Below, in pieces: positions 11,301-25,200 of a stretch of DNA of 64,000 nucleotides. The stretch's first letter is position 1, and each line of letters opens with the position of its first letter. The stretch is taken from NCBI GenBank assembly GCA_013399695.1, contig VXAU01006136.1, positions 282,579 to 346,578 on the forward strand, read 5' to 3'. The notes under the pieces were generated by a model. It saw nothing but the letters and a program-made list of their open reading frames with translations. It searched no databases and had not been told where the DNA came from. Made by a program: the position numbers and the translations under genes. The stretch comes from Formicarius rufipectus (lineage: Eukaryota > Chordata > Aves > Passeriformes > Formicariidae).

Positions 11301-14300
11301 GATTTCTCCTGTTAACATGAATGGAGGACTGAAAGATAATAAAAGGCATCACACAAAAGTGCATGCAGGGAACTGTAAATGATAAATAATAAATCCTTAT
11401 GACATACTTGCAAAGTCAAATGTATCGTTAACTTCTGCTCAGAGAGAAGGTCAGGCAAGATGTGTGTGACAGAGTTAAAAGTGGATCAAAGGTATACCTG
11501 GAGACCTCCTTCACTGAGAAGATGCATGGCTATCCCAAGAATGCCACTCTGCAGCTGCTTAGAAGAGGTCAATGGAAAGTCCGACTTTAACTCTTGATGC
11601 TGACTCTTAATATTACTCATCTCTACTACATCACTGACACCAGCAGGACCTAACTATGCTCTAATGACCTGTGTGAGCACTTGTGCAGCTGGGTGGGTCT
11701 GCTTCAAAGTTGTACAGACCCATAACAGGGAACATGGCACAAATATAGACAGGGTCATGCTACATTCTGGGGTTGTCCTCATTGGCACAGCTGTCTTTTT
11801 GCAGCCCTTGCTATCAAAATAATGCAAAACAACCTTGGGGTTTTGTGAATATGTCACATCAGGGCTATTCATTTAGTCATCCATGCTTTCTTCTCGCTCC
11901 TCAGTTCTGCCCAGGGTCCTGCGCAGCAACTCACGTACAATTAACTGCTTTTCAGCATTTAACCAAGACTGCAGTGCAAAAATTGGATCTGAATTAGAAT
12001 ATATCCCCAGATTTAGGCAGCTTGATCCAGGTTTGGTGGTGGCCTAATTCTTAGTGAAATGTGTAACAGCAGCCAAGTGTCTTCTCTTGTATATTATTAT
12101 GTTTCTTAATTTCATGGTGTGTTTTCTTTTTTTGTTGTAGTAGCCTGAAGTCATGCATCCAAACTCTCACTGTATTCATGAAAACATACCAAAGGCGAGC
12201 TTCACTGGCTAATTAAATCTTCTCTGTTGCACACTGGCATGACAAATATAGATTTAAAACAAACAAAATTTTCTATTATAGAGCTTTTCGTATTCTATTC
12301 ACCTGATGTTATTGGAAGGGTCTGGCCCCGGAGGTAGGATGGGCTCATGCTATACAGGAAGTTGGAGGAGCAAGAATCTGGGCAAGGTAGGTACAAAAAT
12401 AAAGGGGTCTTTGTACACAGAGGGATTCCTGTATGCTAGAAAAAAACCAACAAAGGTTACAAAGCAAATTCTTCTATCAGCAAGATCAGAAACTCCATGT
12501 CTTCTGTTCCCTTTAGGAGTCATTCAGAGCTGCAGTTTGTTGGCTGCAGAAAGCAAATGAAATTTGGGATGAGAAAAACTGCACCCCACAGCAACAGCTT
12601 GTGGTGGAGGGGAATGGAGAACTGTCGAGCACACTGAGCATCAACAACAGATGTTTTTTTGTGCAAAACATGGTCCCACAGTTAGACTGGGAAGGAAAAG
12701 TGATGGCTTTCCATCTGAGCCTCAGAGCAATAGATGTATTCTTGATGGTTTGAACTGATAGGTGGGGATTGGCTCATGTCTCCTTTCTTTTCTTCCTCCT
12801 TCCTACAGAAACATTTTCACTTTTCCCTACTTCTTCTTGGACTTCTGTCTACACAGAAAATGCTATCTCCAGCCTCTAAGGGACTGATTTTGGCAATCTC
12901 CAGTCCCTAGCGCTACTCACTACTGTCAGTTACCTGAGCTGAGTTTGATGCCCTTTTGTTCAAGTCCACAAGGTGATGTCCACAGACTCTTTTCTAGAAG
13001 CATGCTTCTGGGACACATATAGCAGTAGATGGAGTGGGCTGGGTGAGCAGAAGAGAAGAGACTGGGGAAGAGCCAGCCAGGCTGGATTCTTTGCAGGAAC
13101 CAGGTCTGAGATGGCCTTGCCACCCAGCTGCTAGAAACCAAACACATTTGTCCATTGAATGGGTCCTAATGATGCTGGAAAATTCCCTACATTGCACAGC
13201 ATGTACAATTTGTAAAGGAATTCTAAAAAAAAATAAAAATAAGAAAGAACAAAAATACATACTTACTTATAAAATTATAATGATCTGTTTAATGTTATGT
13301 TCTTTTCATTAATTGTTTTGCATAGCTGCTTTCAATGTGGAATGAGTCTTTGCACTTTAAAGTTCAGTTTACCTGCTGAACCAGCTGATGGGGAAGGCAA
13401 TGAAAGAAGCAAGGGTAAATCAGGGTTTGGTAAATCAGCCACTATCTATACTGGGTTTAAGGAACCTCTGGTTTGTTTAACTGTTTTCTTCATTAAGGGG
13501 AACCTAATAGAGCCAGTATTTTTAATTACCATTAAATACCACTAAGGAAAAGGGTAATTTTATGCCTTCCTCACATGTCCTGAAGAGCCACAAAGCTGGA
13601 TTAGGCATAAAACCTCCCTGAAGAAGAATGGAAAAGGACGCATCCATGCTGATAATGGATATAGGAGGGTAGCATGGCATCAGATTATGTCTGTTTGGTA
13701 TTTTAAGGTTTCTTTACAACCTTAAAGTAGAATGTAGTTATGAATACATTTCTGAAGTTTAAAAGCAGCTGTATTCCATAAAAAATTCTGTTGCTGTGGA
13801 AAATGTGGGGCCTTGACAGAAACCTTCCCTCCAAGGAGTGAAACTGAATTCCAGACTCCAAGGTATTAAACAGCAGGGGAATGGGTTCAACTCCGTTGCC
13901 CTTTTTGGTGCGATTGCAGCTGACAGTTCAGGCAGGAGAATATGTGCAGTGAGTAACGTGATGTGGGATAATGCATGCTGAACACTGCGTGCTGGAAGAA
14001 TTACATATGGCACTCACTCTAAATAGTGTCTTCAGACATAGACTGTGAAGTCTGTGCATGTTCAGTATTTGCTGAAATTTTTGTAATGTATAATCTTTGG
14101 TGAGAAGTAGAGGCTTTGCTTCTGCATAAAACTGCATCTCCCATTGCAGACTGCTGGGCATGTTTTGTGCATAATGTTCTGGGGTTGCTGCATGTGTACA
14201 TTGCTAATGCCTAGACGTACTTCTGAAATTATGAAGACTTTTTTCTTCATTATGATCTGGTGTAATGACAGTTTCTCACTGATGTGTAATCTCAACTACT

Positions 14301-15244
14301 TGCACTTCAGTGCAAAAAGATCTGATTAATTCTTTGTTTGAAGACTGCAAATATACTTTCTTCCATCTCTCTTCTCTCTGTCCTGAGATAACTCAGGCAT
14401 TACATCTTCACAAATTTTTCCTGAGGCTTGCCAGAATACTTCATCACTAGGATGAGGCAGAGGTATGTGCAGTTGTGCTTCAGAACCAAAGAAACTGTTT
14501 AAGACTTGTTCACTTTGCAAACAAAACAAAGCCTGGATGCTTTCTGTTGTTCTCTTTTCTATATTGTTAACTCTGTGTATTGTTCACTGTCAGTGCTAGC
14601 AAAAAATTAATAAACTTAAAATATGACTCGTTTGAGTAACTTAACAGAGAAGTTTAAAAAGAGAGCCCCTTCTCAAATTACTTACTGCACACCATTCAGA
14701 GGTTGCTAGACCACTCTGTTTTCTGTGGTGCTTTGGACTGTGACAGAAAGGAACAGTGTAAACGTAAGGTATTATTAGCTCTGTTCCTTGTTCAAGCCAG
14801 CTGATAACAGCAACTGTCCTCTCCTTTCATTGATGTACTTGTGAGATCCGTCAATCAGGGTTGTGTCAGCAGCACAAGATGGGGAGGGTGCAAGTGTGTT
14901 TATTTTTACTGTCAATTGTATTTGCTAATGAGACAGGAGTCCATTACTAGAACGGGAGCCTGTGTGAGTTAGTGACTGAGTCAATTCGTTATCAAGTGCT
15001 GGTTCTTGTGCCAAGAATTGCTTGGGAGAACTGAAAATCATCATTCCTCCACCCCCATCTCCCCTCTGCCTAACCTTTCACATTCACTTCTGATACTAAC
15101 TGGAGATCACAGCTGCTGGGAAACTGGCAGATACAGTTTTACAAATGGATGTTGTCTGATGTCAACCTTTCCTCCTCACCTCCCTGAGCATATGACATTT
15201 CTCAACCAGACAGATGATAGAGCAAAAGTGGGGTTATTTCTTTA

Positions 15245-15247
<3 letters not shown>

Positions 15248-15304
<57 letters not shown>
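15248..15304. repeat. (TCA)19 microsatellite
   Basis: Nineteen uninterrupted TCA units (57 bp). One frame reads it as a run of histidines, but this lies in a short chance frame without coding features. Perfect and long, so probably polymorphic. Confidence 0.98.
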
Positions 15305-15305
<1 letters not shown>

Positions 15306-17448
15306 AATAAAGACTTATTTTAAAAGTGCTTTTTCTCAGTGAGTGGGGATAGAATCACATTCATTCAACTTGCATTCTCCTGTCATCTGCTGGTTTTTTT
15401 CTGACTCTCAGCATCCTCCCATTTCCACTTGATTTTCTTCTCTTTCTTCTTCCTTTTTACCACTTCTCATACCTTGCACATCATATTGCTTTGGTGGTGT
15501 TCCATTCACCTGAGATCAGACATGGTCCTAGTCCATTTTGGCTTTACAAACTGTCCCTCTGTGCTTCCTAGTCTCTTTTCCTGAACTGAACATGTTCCTG
15601 ACCCAGCCTGCTCTCCACAGGGCATGTTTCTTATAACCTGGTGAGATATGCTTTATTCCCACTGGAAACAAGTATGTGGTAGCTGCCTTTGATATTAGCA
15701 GAGTTACTGCTACCTGTGAATGCTGAATAGAAGCGGCAGTCTCCCATGCTGAGAACTCTCAGAGTCACTGCCTCACCAAAGCACATGAAGCCTCATTTTG
15801 CATAACACAGGACATCATAGCCCTAAAAAAGGAAGAAATCATGACAGACTCCAAAGCCTTGGGAAGAATTTGGGGCCATCTGGCAGACAGCATCCTCAGC
15901 TACAGTCTTTCAGGGACATGCTCATCCAGAGCTGTCCCTGGTGACTGCGCTGTCTGCAGAGCCACCAACAGAGCTCCTACTTTGTCTCATGCTGCTAATC
16001 TACTGCTGGCCAAGTCCAGGCTGGGCTGTTTCTGTGGGAACAAAGCCCAAGGTGGTGTCATTACATGTAGGTTAACATGTGTGACCTGCACATACAAATT
16101 GTCTCAATAGTACCTCCAGAAAAGCCCTCATTTTTACTTTAGATCCTCTTTGTCCATTGCAACATCTTTCTCCAGGTTTGCTTTCCTCTATTCTCCAAGA
16201 ACTGTAGGCATGGAAAAGGGAAAAAGTTAGATTCCAAACTGTTCTCTCCCCTGGGCAAAAAAGACTCAGGAAGGTTTGAATGCTGCTGTGGTTTTGTTGT
16301 TTCACCATATCTTATTCCACCTTGTTTCACGGCAACCTATGTGGCAGATTGAGGTAGGGTTCAGAGAACAAAGAGAAATCTCAGCAGAGGCAGGCCAAGG
16401 AGTAAGGGTGAGAATGTCCCTATGATCTGGGACAAGAACAGGAGAGATGGGGCTGAGAAGTTAATAATTCGCTGCTGGTCTTGCAGGTGAAGAGGTGTGT
16501 GGGGTGGAGGGCATTTTCGACACTTCACTCCAGAGGTGACCCAAAGTCACTATCTGCTTTTGGGGATGCTGGTGATTCTGTGAATGTTACATGCTGGGGA
16601 ACAGGAAATCGAGTGCTCCAAAGACTTTTCAAACACAGAAGCATTTCCATGAAGACCTTGCAGTGACTTTTCTGGAGTCCAACTCCTGTTTTTTTCACTC
16701 TTTGTGGCCGGCTGTACTGAACTTACTTTCCTAAACCTCTTCATACTTAACCTTACAATACTGCATTTGTAAGTTCTATCCCCCACTACACACTCTCCCC
16801 CACAAATACAAAAGCTGTCTGACAGATGAGATTAAAGGACTTGCCCCTAGACTCAGCATGAGCCAAATTTCTGGTTCAGGTTTCTTGCTCTTGTCTATTA
16901 TCTTGTCTTGCTCTGTCATGGGTGCTAAAAAAATGAGCTTCTTGCTTGAGTTTTCCCTGTTACCACCATGGAGGGGGAAAGGGAAGGGCTGTTTCCTTGC
17001 TGACTGTAGCTGGGCCCTGAGGAACTAGCCTTTAACCAAGCTGAACAAAAGGGTAGCTGATAGCCCTTAAATATCAACTCCATGATTTGGGAAAGAATTT
17101 GGTGGGGAAAGATTTGTTTTTTGCTGGTCACTTTGCTTTTTCCCTGGCTGGAGGAGTGGTGTAGGGAAGGACCCTGCACTCATTTTTTTCTTTGCTGTTT
17201 TCACTCGCCTCTGGTCCCATTGTCTTTGGTGTCCAGCTGCTGCTTTGCTGGGGCTCATGGCTGACCTAGGCAGGTCCCACCTCACCTGTCTCCTCTGCAA
17301 ATTGCTGGAGCCAACATTTTGGTGAGGAACCTCCAATAGTGGCTTTTTTTTTTTTTCCTGCCTGTCCATTCCTGCCTGTTCCCTCCTGGATCACTGAACC
17401 TAGACCTGTTTGCACCATGCCCACAGCCCCAGAGCCGGGGGAGAGCCT

Positions 17449-18547
17449 GTCTCAGTTTAAAAGAAACCAAGGAAAGTGATGAACCCTTCTGGACTAGGAA
17501 GGAGGCTTCTCCCTGAAACCTACCACAACCTTTGAAATTAAAAGACTTTAATCAGAAAATGCAGAGAAAAAGGATAACAGTTCTTTACTACAAATATATA
17601 TATTTATGTATAACAAAAGAACCTCAACAGAACAGAACAAACAGCAATACCGTAACCAAAACTTTCAAGCAAATCAAATCCTCTCTCTGCCCCTTCGGTG
17701 CAGTTCTATTTACAGCACAGGACGTGATGCTGTGCCTCAGGAAGCAGTGGCCCTGATGGCCCATGGGCTCTGGCGAAGGCACAGACAGCAGGCAGGCAGA
17801 GGCGCTGACTCCAAAGCTCACGTGGGAAGGGCGGCCACAGGGATGTGCTGAAACCTTTCCCGTGGGCAGAATAAGGGCCCTCTCACCGTCCTTGTCTGAT
17901 GATTAGCATCCTCTTTGCACATGGTGCCGGCTCCTTGAGGAGCCTATAGTGAATCCAGGTAGCAGTGATTGTTCCCTCAGGAGAACGACACAGGGAGTGT
18001 GGAGTCAGGGGTGAGCCCAGAACCCACTACCAGTGCTTCCACCAGCCCAGCAAGCACAGAGGAGAGAAGTGTGGCAAGCACCAGGAAAACCTCTCTCTCC
18101 CCCCACCTCCCCTCAATCCTCTCCCCAGCCATCACGTTGGAATACAAAGCTATCAGCCATCTCTTTGTTTAGACTTTAGACAGGTAGCTGGCTCTGGGAG
18201 CAGGTAGGGAGGAGCTGAGTTTTAACAAGCCATCTCATCCTGCCTCCAGCTCCCAAACCACGGTGTTGATAAGGGACAGAAAAAAATTCCACGAAAGAGT
18301 TAAAAACTGTAACAGAACTCCTTTGTGCTGCGTGGTGAATTCTATTTTTTTTTCCCTATTCTATATATTTGTAGTAAATAACTGTTATCCTCTTTTCTAA
18401 ATTTTATGCTTAAAGTCCCTGAATTTCAAAGGTTGTAGTGACTTGAGGAGAGGCCAGCCCCCTTCCTAATCCAGGAGGATTCCTCACTTTCCTTGATAGA
18501 CATCTTGTTGGTTTTTTTTCTTTTTTTTTTTTTTAATCTGAGACAAT
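17449..18547. mobile_element. Inverted-repeat element, about 1.1 kb, unclassified
   Basis: Two arms face each other. The left arm (about 17449-17600) and the reverse complement of the right arm (about 18362-18547) align over more than 130 bp at roughly 80% identity. Shared blocks include CAAGGAAAGTGA, ACAACCTTTGAAATT, GACTTTAA, GGATAACAGTT and TTTACTACAAATATATA, in the same order. The outer part also shares GTCTCAG followed by an A-rich stretch, expanded to a long T run on the plus strand in the right arm (18511-18534). The arms enclose about 760 bp that do not pair. Either this is a transposon with long terminal inverted repeats, or two copies of one dispersed repeat (for example a solo retroviral LTR) inserted in opposite orientation. 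No transposase or retroviral frame is visible, and I could not define target-site duplications. Confidence 0.6.
17601..18361. other. Unique spacer between the inverted arms
   Basis: This spacer is more GC-rich than its surroundings (17690-18150) and has no long open frame with recognisable motifs. Short open frames of 60-81 codons overlap in different phases and look like chance. If the arms belong to one element, this would be its non-autonomous interior; if they are two separate insertions, it is ordinary host sequence. Confidence 0.45.
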
Positions 18548-19769
18548 TCTCCTGGACCATAACCCGCTTCCAACCCCTTCCCTCATATATTGCCTTGCTT
18601 TCTTCTACTTATCTGCCACAGTTACTGTTCAAATCTCCTGTAGTGTTGATTTAGCCATATAAGAACTGTTTTCCTGCTTTTCTGCCTCAACTAATTTCTT
18701 TTTTAAAAAATTCAGCTGAAAGTGCATCTTCATAGCCTACACTCTTGAATTTTTCTCTTCCTCTGCAATTATTTACCCCTCAAAACTGGTTTTATTTAGC
18801 TACAGTATGTACATTAAATATGAAAACGTGGTTGACTTTTTTAGAATAGTTATTATTGGATGATTTCAGATTGCATGAAGAACATGAAGTAAATAAGTTT
18901 TGCTAAGTAGATAGACAGTAATAGTCAAGGGTTGCTTCAATATCTCACAAGCATCTGGCTTTAGATGCCACAACCATTGAGGGTAGAGGTTATAGAATAA
19001 AGTTGAGTTACAATTTGCCAGAGGACATTTTCTGGTCTTTGTCTTTCTTCTGTAGTTTCTTTAGCTCCTATATGTCATGCAGTTGGCTCCCAGCATGATT
19101 TATGGCACAGCCCAGAAGATAGGTTGGTGAGGCAGTAAGAGGACTTATGTCCTGCAGAGGGGATTAAAAAGCAATACTTTGTACTTATCTGGGTAGATGA
19201 GTACAGAAAAAAAACCAAACTCCAGACCTGGAGAATATGCCTCCAAAATTCAAGGTAGATTAAAAATGTTCTCAGTTAAGCTTGATCTAAAATTTGCTGG
19301 AGCTCTAATTTAGATCAGATTTCAGGCAACCAGAGCTGCTTTTGCTGAGTGGGTTCCAGCCTTATGTGGAACAGACTTTGTAATGGGGTGGATAGAAACA
19401 CAGCAGATATCTGATCTCTGTGGCAGCACAGCTGATGCTGGGATCAGTTTGTCTGAGCTGAAACTGGTTTGAATTACAAAAAAATGTTTGCTTTTACAGG
19501 TCTGATGTAACAACATCCTTCAATATTGGGACAGGTATGGTTTGTTCCAAGCATACCATTCTCCTCAAGACTGATTGTTTCTCCCCAAGACTCCTGTCTT
19601 TGTCAAGAACCTATAATGCACTGAATATGCTATTCTCATTACTACTTTTTATAATGTATCTCTACTTCATATTACACCTATATAGTTTTCTACACTTCAT
19701 GCTTTTCAGTGTCTCAGTTCATAAGGCAGGAAGATTTAAACCTTCTTTTTTAATTGATTTGGTGTTAGG
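18548..19769. other. Non-genic sequence
   Basis: Unique AT-leaning sequence with no recognised gene, CpG cluster or dispersed repeat. Confidence 0.5.
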
Positions 19770-20235
19770 ACTTTTCAGCCTGGAAAAGAGATGTCTGCAT
19801 AGGGCATGACAGAAGTCTAGAAGGATCACAGAGATGGGTAGGAAGCTATTGTTTTCTCTTAATATGAAAAGTAGGAATCCCCAGTAAATTTATCAGTCAA
19901 AACTGAAAAGAGGCACTTTTTTTTCATCTGGTGCATGCATAAATTGTGGAATTCACTGGATGGTGTGAAGGGAAAAATTATAAATAGTTCTAAAAGCATC
20001 TTGATACATTTATGGAAAAAAAAAGGAAGGCCATTAAGATCTACTCAACATATTGATGCAGATGTGATCTTTGGCTCAGGAAACTCTCAGCCACAGATAT
20101 CTGGCTGCTGGGAGAACACAGTGGGAGAAGGATCACTGTATATTTGCACTGTCTTTTCCTAAGCCTTTGCTGGTTCTTGCTGTATTCAGAGCACTGGGAG
20201 GTCTGTTGGGCCTGGTGTCAGACATGCTCTGACAG
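19770..20235 (+). mobile_element. Old CR1 LINE fragment, plus orientation
   Basis: Begins with CTTTTCAGCCTGGAAAAGAG (19771-19790), the well-known CR1 block preceding the segment on a viral-like reverse transcriptase tail. Diverged equivalents follow in order: a region resembling TGTGGAACTCACTG (near 19947), a block around TTTATGGAAAAA (near 20009), and GAAGGATCACTGTATATTTGC (near 20128) with a TTCAGAGCACTGGGAG-like tail. Heavy divergence and indels mark it as an old copy of the CR1 group also found in crocodilians and turtles. Ends are approximate. Confidence 0.8.
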
Positions 20236-21660
20236 TCTTAGGACTATTTCTTTCAGAACATTAAAACAGCTTGTTTGGAGCTGAGTCAAACATTGGTGTT
20301 TACCTTCACCAGCACAAGTTTTTTAACTATCTTGTCAGGAGTTGTTCCTAAATATGATCAAGAGACAAAAACAGCGTCTGTAAAGTTGGGACAGTCAATA
20401 ACCATTTGGAAGAAATGTTAGCATATTGATTAAATATTAATATTATGAGTCATAGGGAGTTCTTGGAAATTAGGGAGAATGGAAAGAACCTGAAACTCTC
20501 GGTTGAACCCTGTGAGGGAGTTATGTGTTTAAGGAAACATATCCAGTATGTGTCTGAGAAATGTCCAGGGCAAGGGTTTTGCCTGAAATTTGGATCTTTG
20601 GTATGAGGACTGTGTTCTAACAACTTTTTAACTGGAGAGAGAATGCCTGGCAGCCCAACTATAGCAAAAGTCTGTTTTTCATCAATTGCTGTATGCCTGT
20701 TTCTAAATTTAGGATTTCTATTTTTAATATATGAATAGTAGCAAATACACTATATCTTAACATCTTTATTTGCTATTGGAAGTGCCTTCAGGGAAGGCTG
20801 AACTTCAGAAGCTCTAGTCCCAAGGGAATGTTGAACCATAAATGTCTCTCCTGATGTCCTGGGACAAATTCAAGCTCCCTTATTAAGCGTTCTGGGATTA
20901 GGTGGGATCTGGCAACAGAAGATGCCAAACGGAGAAAGATGTTTTTCATTAACAAAATTTACACAGACTACTGTTAGCATGAAGTGAAACAGTGAGATGA
21001 GTTTCTGAACCTTAAGGCTCCTCCATGAGTTTACAAAATTAGGCCAAACAAATTTTGAAATGGTTGGGAGCTGCAGTGGAGGCAAATCTTAGAGAAAATT
21101 AATACACTTGGAAAGGCATAATGCACTCTTTTGCTGCTTTTGATTACTGTGCTGCTCTTTTGTTCTGACCAGCAAAACCTCCTTCTTCCTTACAGTTAGC
21201 AAAGGCATTTGTTTTGAAGAAAGGGTGCCATTGTTGGTGAAGATGGTGACCAGGAGAGTAGAGGTCTGGTATAATGAAAGGCAAAATTTGCAGCGACTTA
21301 CCATATTCCTAATGTCTGTTTAACTTGAGAGCTGGAATATATCATGAAAGTAATGAACATTTCATGACTCCTTGGGACCTGAACTGTGATTCATACTTGT
21401 GGATGTGCCATGGGAATGCCAAGAACTACATGCACCACATGCCCCAGATCATTGCTTTTCTGTCTGAACTCCTTTTGGCTTTGATCTCTTTTGCTTTTCT
21501 CCATGCTTTCCACCAAAAGGGCTAATCTACCCGACAAGTGGTTGTGTCTGACATGATACTCAGCTGCCCTCTCCCTTCCCTTCCTCATGCAATATATACT
21601 TAAACAGTTTCTCATTATTGTTCTCTGGTAACCAGGCAACCATGAAATGTCAGCTTGGCC

Positions 21661-21682
21661 TAAATAAATAAATAAATAAATA
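21661..21682. repeat. (TAAA)5.5 tetranucleotide repeat
   Basis: A short perfect tetranucleotide array flanked by GGCC on the left and GGCATACA on the right. Confidence 0.95.
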
Positions 21683-22044
21683 GGCATACATATCTTTGTG
21701 ATATATTTAAATCTACATACGTGTAGCTATCAATATATGAGGCCATCTGAGCACATCTGTACATGTGTGAAATCTGACTAAATGTGACGGTACTTTGCAG
21801 TTTTGCCTATGATCTTGAAGATTTTTGTTTAATCATACCCATGCTCTTGAGATGGAAATATTATCACTACCTCTAAGTGACAGGCAAGTAAGCTGCTGAG
21901 GTATAAAGAAATAAAGTGACATTTCAAGGTCACAGAAATACCCAGTTGAAAATGCAGGAACAGCTTCTTGAAAAATGTGGGCATGAATATCCTGTACCAG
22001 ATCCAAATCCTTCACCCCATCACTATTTCCAGCATTGCAAGCAG

Positions 22045-22275
22045 CAGACTGGCGTCTCCCTGTCTTTTCTCTGTGCATCTGCTCCTCTTCTCCTCTCTCA
22101 TTTTGCTCACTCATTGCATTGCTGTTGTTCCCCAGATTTTTCCAGTGACTGTTTGCCTTCATCAGATGTCCTTTTACTTCAAATTGACACCCTTTCCTTA
22201 GATCCTCTCTGACTCGTCTTCCTTCACTACCACATCTCCTTTCTACTCTCCATCTCTACTTCAACTCACTCTTCT
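22045..22275. repeat. Pyrimidine-rich strip
   Basis: About 230 bp with strong C/T excess on the plus strand (runs such as CTCCTCTTCTCCTCTCTC), broken by short mixed segments. Low-complexity sequence, with no evidence of coding. Confidence 0.6.
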
Positions 22276-25200
22276 TCCACCCTCCACCAACATATACAGA
22301 ACTTGGCAAGATGCAGAAAATGGTCATTTCAAGAGAAATTGGTGTCATGCTGTTGAAGCCAGGAGTGGTCATAGGCTGCAAGGAAAAACACTCCTAAATC
22401 AGGGGTGAAGCATTCCTTTCAATGACAATGAGAGGCATAAGGGTTACCTGAGGAGGAGAAAAGAAAAACCACCAAAGTTGGTTGCTCTTCTTAGCTCCTC
22501 TCCTTTCCGGAAGAAAAGGATTTCAGAAAGTTTGTGCCCTGTGAAATGCATCTATGCAAGTATTTGTTATGAGCCAGAAATGAGTCCTTGCTCTGGCAGT
22601 GCAGTACTAGTACCTTGGTACTTCAGCACCTGCCAAGGAATTTCATGGTGTTACAAAAGCCCTTTGTGGGCTGTTCTCAGCATTTTGCCTACAGGATGAA
22701 GCCAGAATACCTTTGTGCACTGATAGTCACTTGGTGCCATCATGGACCTTTCCCAAAATTCATTCCAAAATAAAGTTCACCTCCCTGTGAGTGCCTGGGA
22801 ATTCCTCACGATCTGTCTGGGTACTGCTAGTGTATGTTTCCCAAAGGCCTAACCAAAACACTGTTAGTTTGGATGCTGTTCCAGATGCAGGGCAGAATCA
22901 GGCAAACCTCAGGTCTTGGTGGATGTCTTGAGTCCTTCCTTTGTTACCTAGAGAAGAATTCAGGTTTCTTAGGGTAAGGATCATTACACTGAGTTGTTCA
23001 GCACTGAGAGAAACCAAATCCCTGGTTAAAACTAGGGATCAAGGGCTGGGGAGCCAATAATTTCTGTCCATATAATATGCACCTGCCAAACAAAACCAAA
23101 ATACATTCAATTATATGCTAGGGGTCCTGAATTTTAGTTAGGGATGTGTTTATTCAGGCAAGAAGTTTGCTCTAGCATCATAGCTACAGCTTATCCTGTG
23201 TAAATTGAGTGGGTTTAAAAGAGGAGTGGGAGGAAAAGAACTGCTGCGGAGCTGGAGGCAAAAAGGGCAGGAACAGCTACCTTAAAGCATGACTACTTAA
23301 AATTTCCTGACCCATGTGGGCACCACTCCTCTCCCTTAGCTGAAAACACACATTCAAGGCTGTGCATTTGAACAGATCTTCCACCAACCACATTCAGCCA
23401 TGACAAGCTTCATCAGGTCCATTGTAAGGCCGGATAGAAACCAGGACAGATTCTCAGGTGGCTGCAAAGACCAAAGCTGCCACCATCTTTTCGGGGCTAC
23501 AGCCAGAGCCCATTGCTGATGGCAAGATGGCAGCAGGATGATGGGACTTGGTGGGTGAACGTGTAAGAGATGGAGCCTTTCCAGTGAGGCAAAACCTCAC
23601 TGCCTCCAACTCCCTGGTTGCCTTGAGGTGTGGTGGCTTCTTATCCATGCACAGTGAGTGCTGAGAAAGCAGCCTGCCCTCCCATCTCTCACATAGTGGG
23701 GGAATAACAGCAAATGCTGACCTTGGGATTCTCTGTGAGAAGACTGGGAAGTCAGGGCACTGAATGTCCTGTGATTATCCTGATCCTTGTTAGCACAACC
23801 ACCAACACAGATTTAGACTGTGTCAACTTGTAGACAAAGCCTGGCTCCAGTTCATGGATGGCTTTGTCCAGGGAGATGGTTCCATGAGATGTGAAGGATT
23901 AGAAGAGGAGGGTAGCTCAAGGGATATGAGCCACACTTGCCTTGAAAATGAGCCCTGGTCCACTTTAGCTCCTAGGATTGACTGAGCCCCCTAATTGCTC
24001 ATGACAGAGGGCCAGGAAAGGTGTAGAAATAAAGATCACAAGGGAAGGCACATGAGCCTTGTCCCTGACTTGGCCAGTTATGTTAAATTGCTCAAAAAGA
24101 GAAGTAATGGCTTTAAAATGATACTTCCTATAATAATTCCTTTTTTGTCTTCTGCAGGGAAAAATTTGGGGCAGCTGGTGCTGTAGCTCCATCTACCAGG
24201 AAGCAACAAGTTGGGCTCCACTGTCAGTCACAGATGGTGTAATTAATTCTTCTAGGTAGTGTAATTAGTCGGTCCTATCAGCTACATATTTTCTCAGTCA
24301 AAATTATGCTAAAGCTAATAATACATAAAACACAGAAAACAAAAAGAAACCCCAAAAAAGGGGAAGCGATAATGGGAGGAGAAGGGATTAGCACAAAATT
24401 TACCAGTGTATAATTTTTTCTTGTTGTACATTTCCTCTCCCCTTCAGCTTTAAACACAATTCAGAACAACTGGTGAATGTAGCAAGCAGAATGAATACAA
24501 ATTGGCTTACTTTAAATAGCAGCATGTAGGACTTAGCCAAAGTCTGCTTTCAGATGCTCAAACGAGATAAGGCACAGATCCTGCAACAAACTCTGTGCAG
24601 GCATGGTGTCAGGGCTGGGGTTTGGCACCCTGCTGTGCCCAAAAGTCTGAGGTATAGGAAAGTAGCATGTCCACTGCCCACGTGTGATCCTCTTTGACTG
24701 GGATCCCAGCAGGGCATACCTGATGGCTGGGTTGTGAAGAAACCTAGGTACAACTCTCCTGCAACACAATGTGGGGTGCATTGGCTGTCTGCTTCTGAGC
24801 AAGGAAGAGGTACCCAGAAGCAGTGTTCACAGATTGGGGCATTGGTTTCCAAAGCAGGGAAGGGATGTGTTACCTGAGACAGTGCTTATAAGAGAGGTTT
24901 TGTGGCCACCCGTGGGTGGGTGACTGTAGCTCAAAGACCCTTGTGGACTTTTCTCCTTTCTGGCTCAGATGCTAATGCAGAGCAGCTCTCCCAGATCTCC
25001 AAAGGTCTGGGGGAATTTCCTGGGGTCTCAGATTTGAGGGCTGAGCCGAGAGAGAGGAAAAACAAACTGCTTGGTGAAACATTCCTCCACCATGACATGA
25101 ATTGCTTCCCTGGAGATTGGGGAGGCATGGGGAAGGGGTTATAAGTGGCCTGAGCAATCTGGAAAAGGGGCCTGTGGGGCTTTGCAATGAGTTCTCCTGT

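Larger units (their letters stand above)
7500..17448. other. Non-genic sequence with low-complexity tracts
   Basis: Apart from the repeats listed separately, I see no gene here. The 194-codon open frame at 7346-7930 begins inside the CR1 fragment and crosses a T18 run, so it is not a gene. Homopolymer tracts occur at 7799-7816 (T18), 9486-9504 (T), 10724-10737 (T with one C) and 13224-13258 (A-rich). The 16950-17400 part is purine/pyrimidine-skewed, with several T runs, and leads into the inverted-repeat element. Confidence 0.5.

Noticed and set aside
15006..15323. 105-codon frame ending in a run of 19-20 histidines
   Set aside because: The histidines are the (TCA)19 microsatellite in one phase; the rest has no recognisable features.
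16950..17450. Possible retroviral leader with a primer-site-like TTTGGTGAGGAAC near 17319
   Set aside because: The match is short, no adjoining LTR boundaries or gag/pol frames are visible, and the motif alone is not enough.
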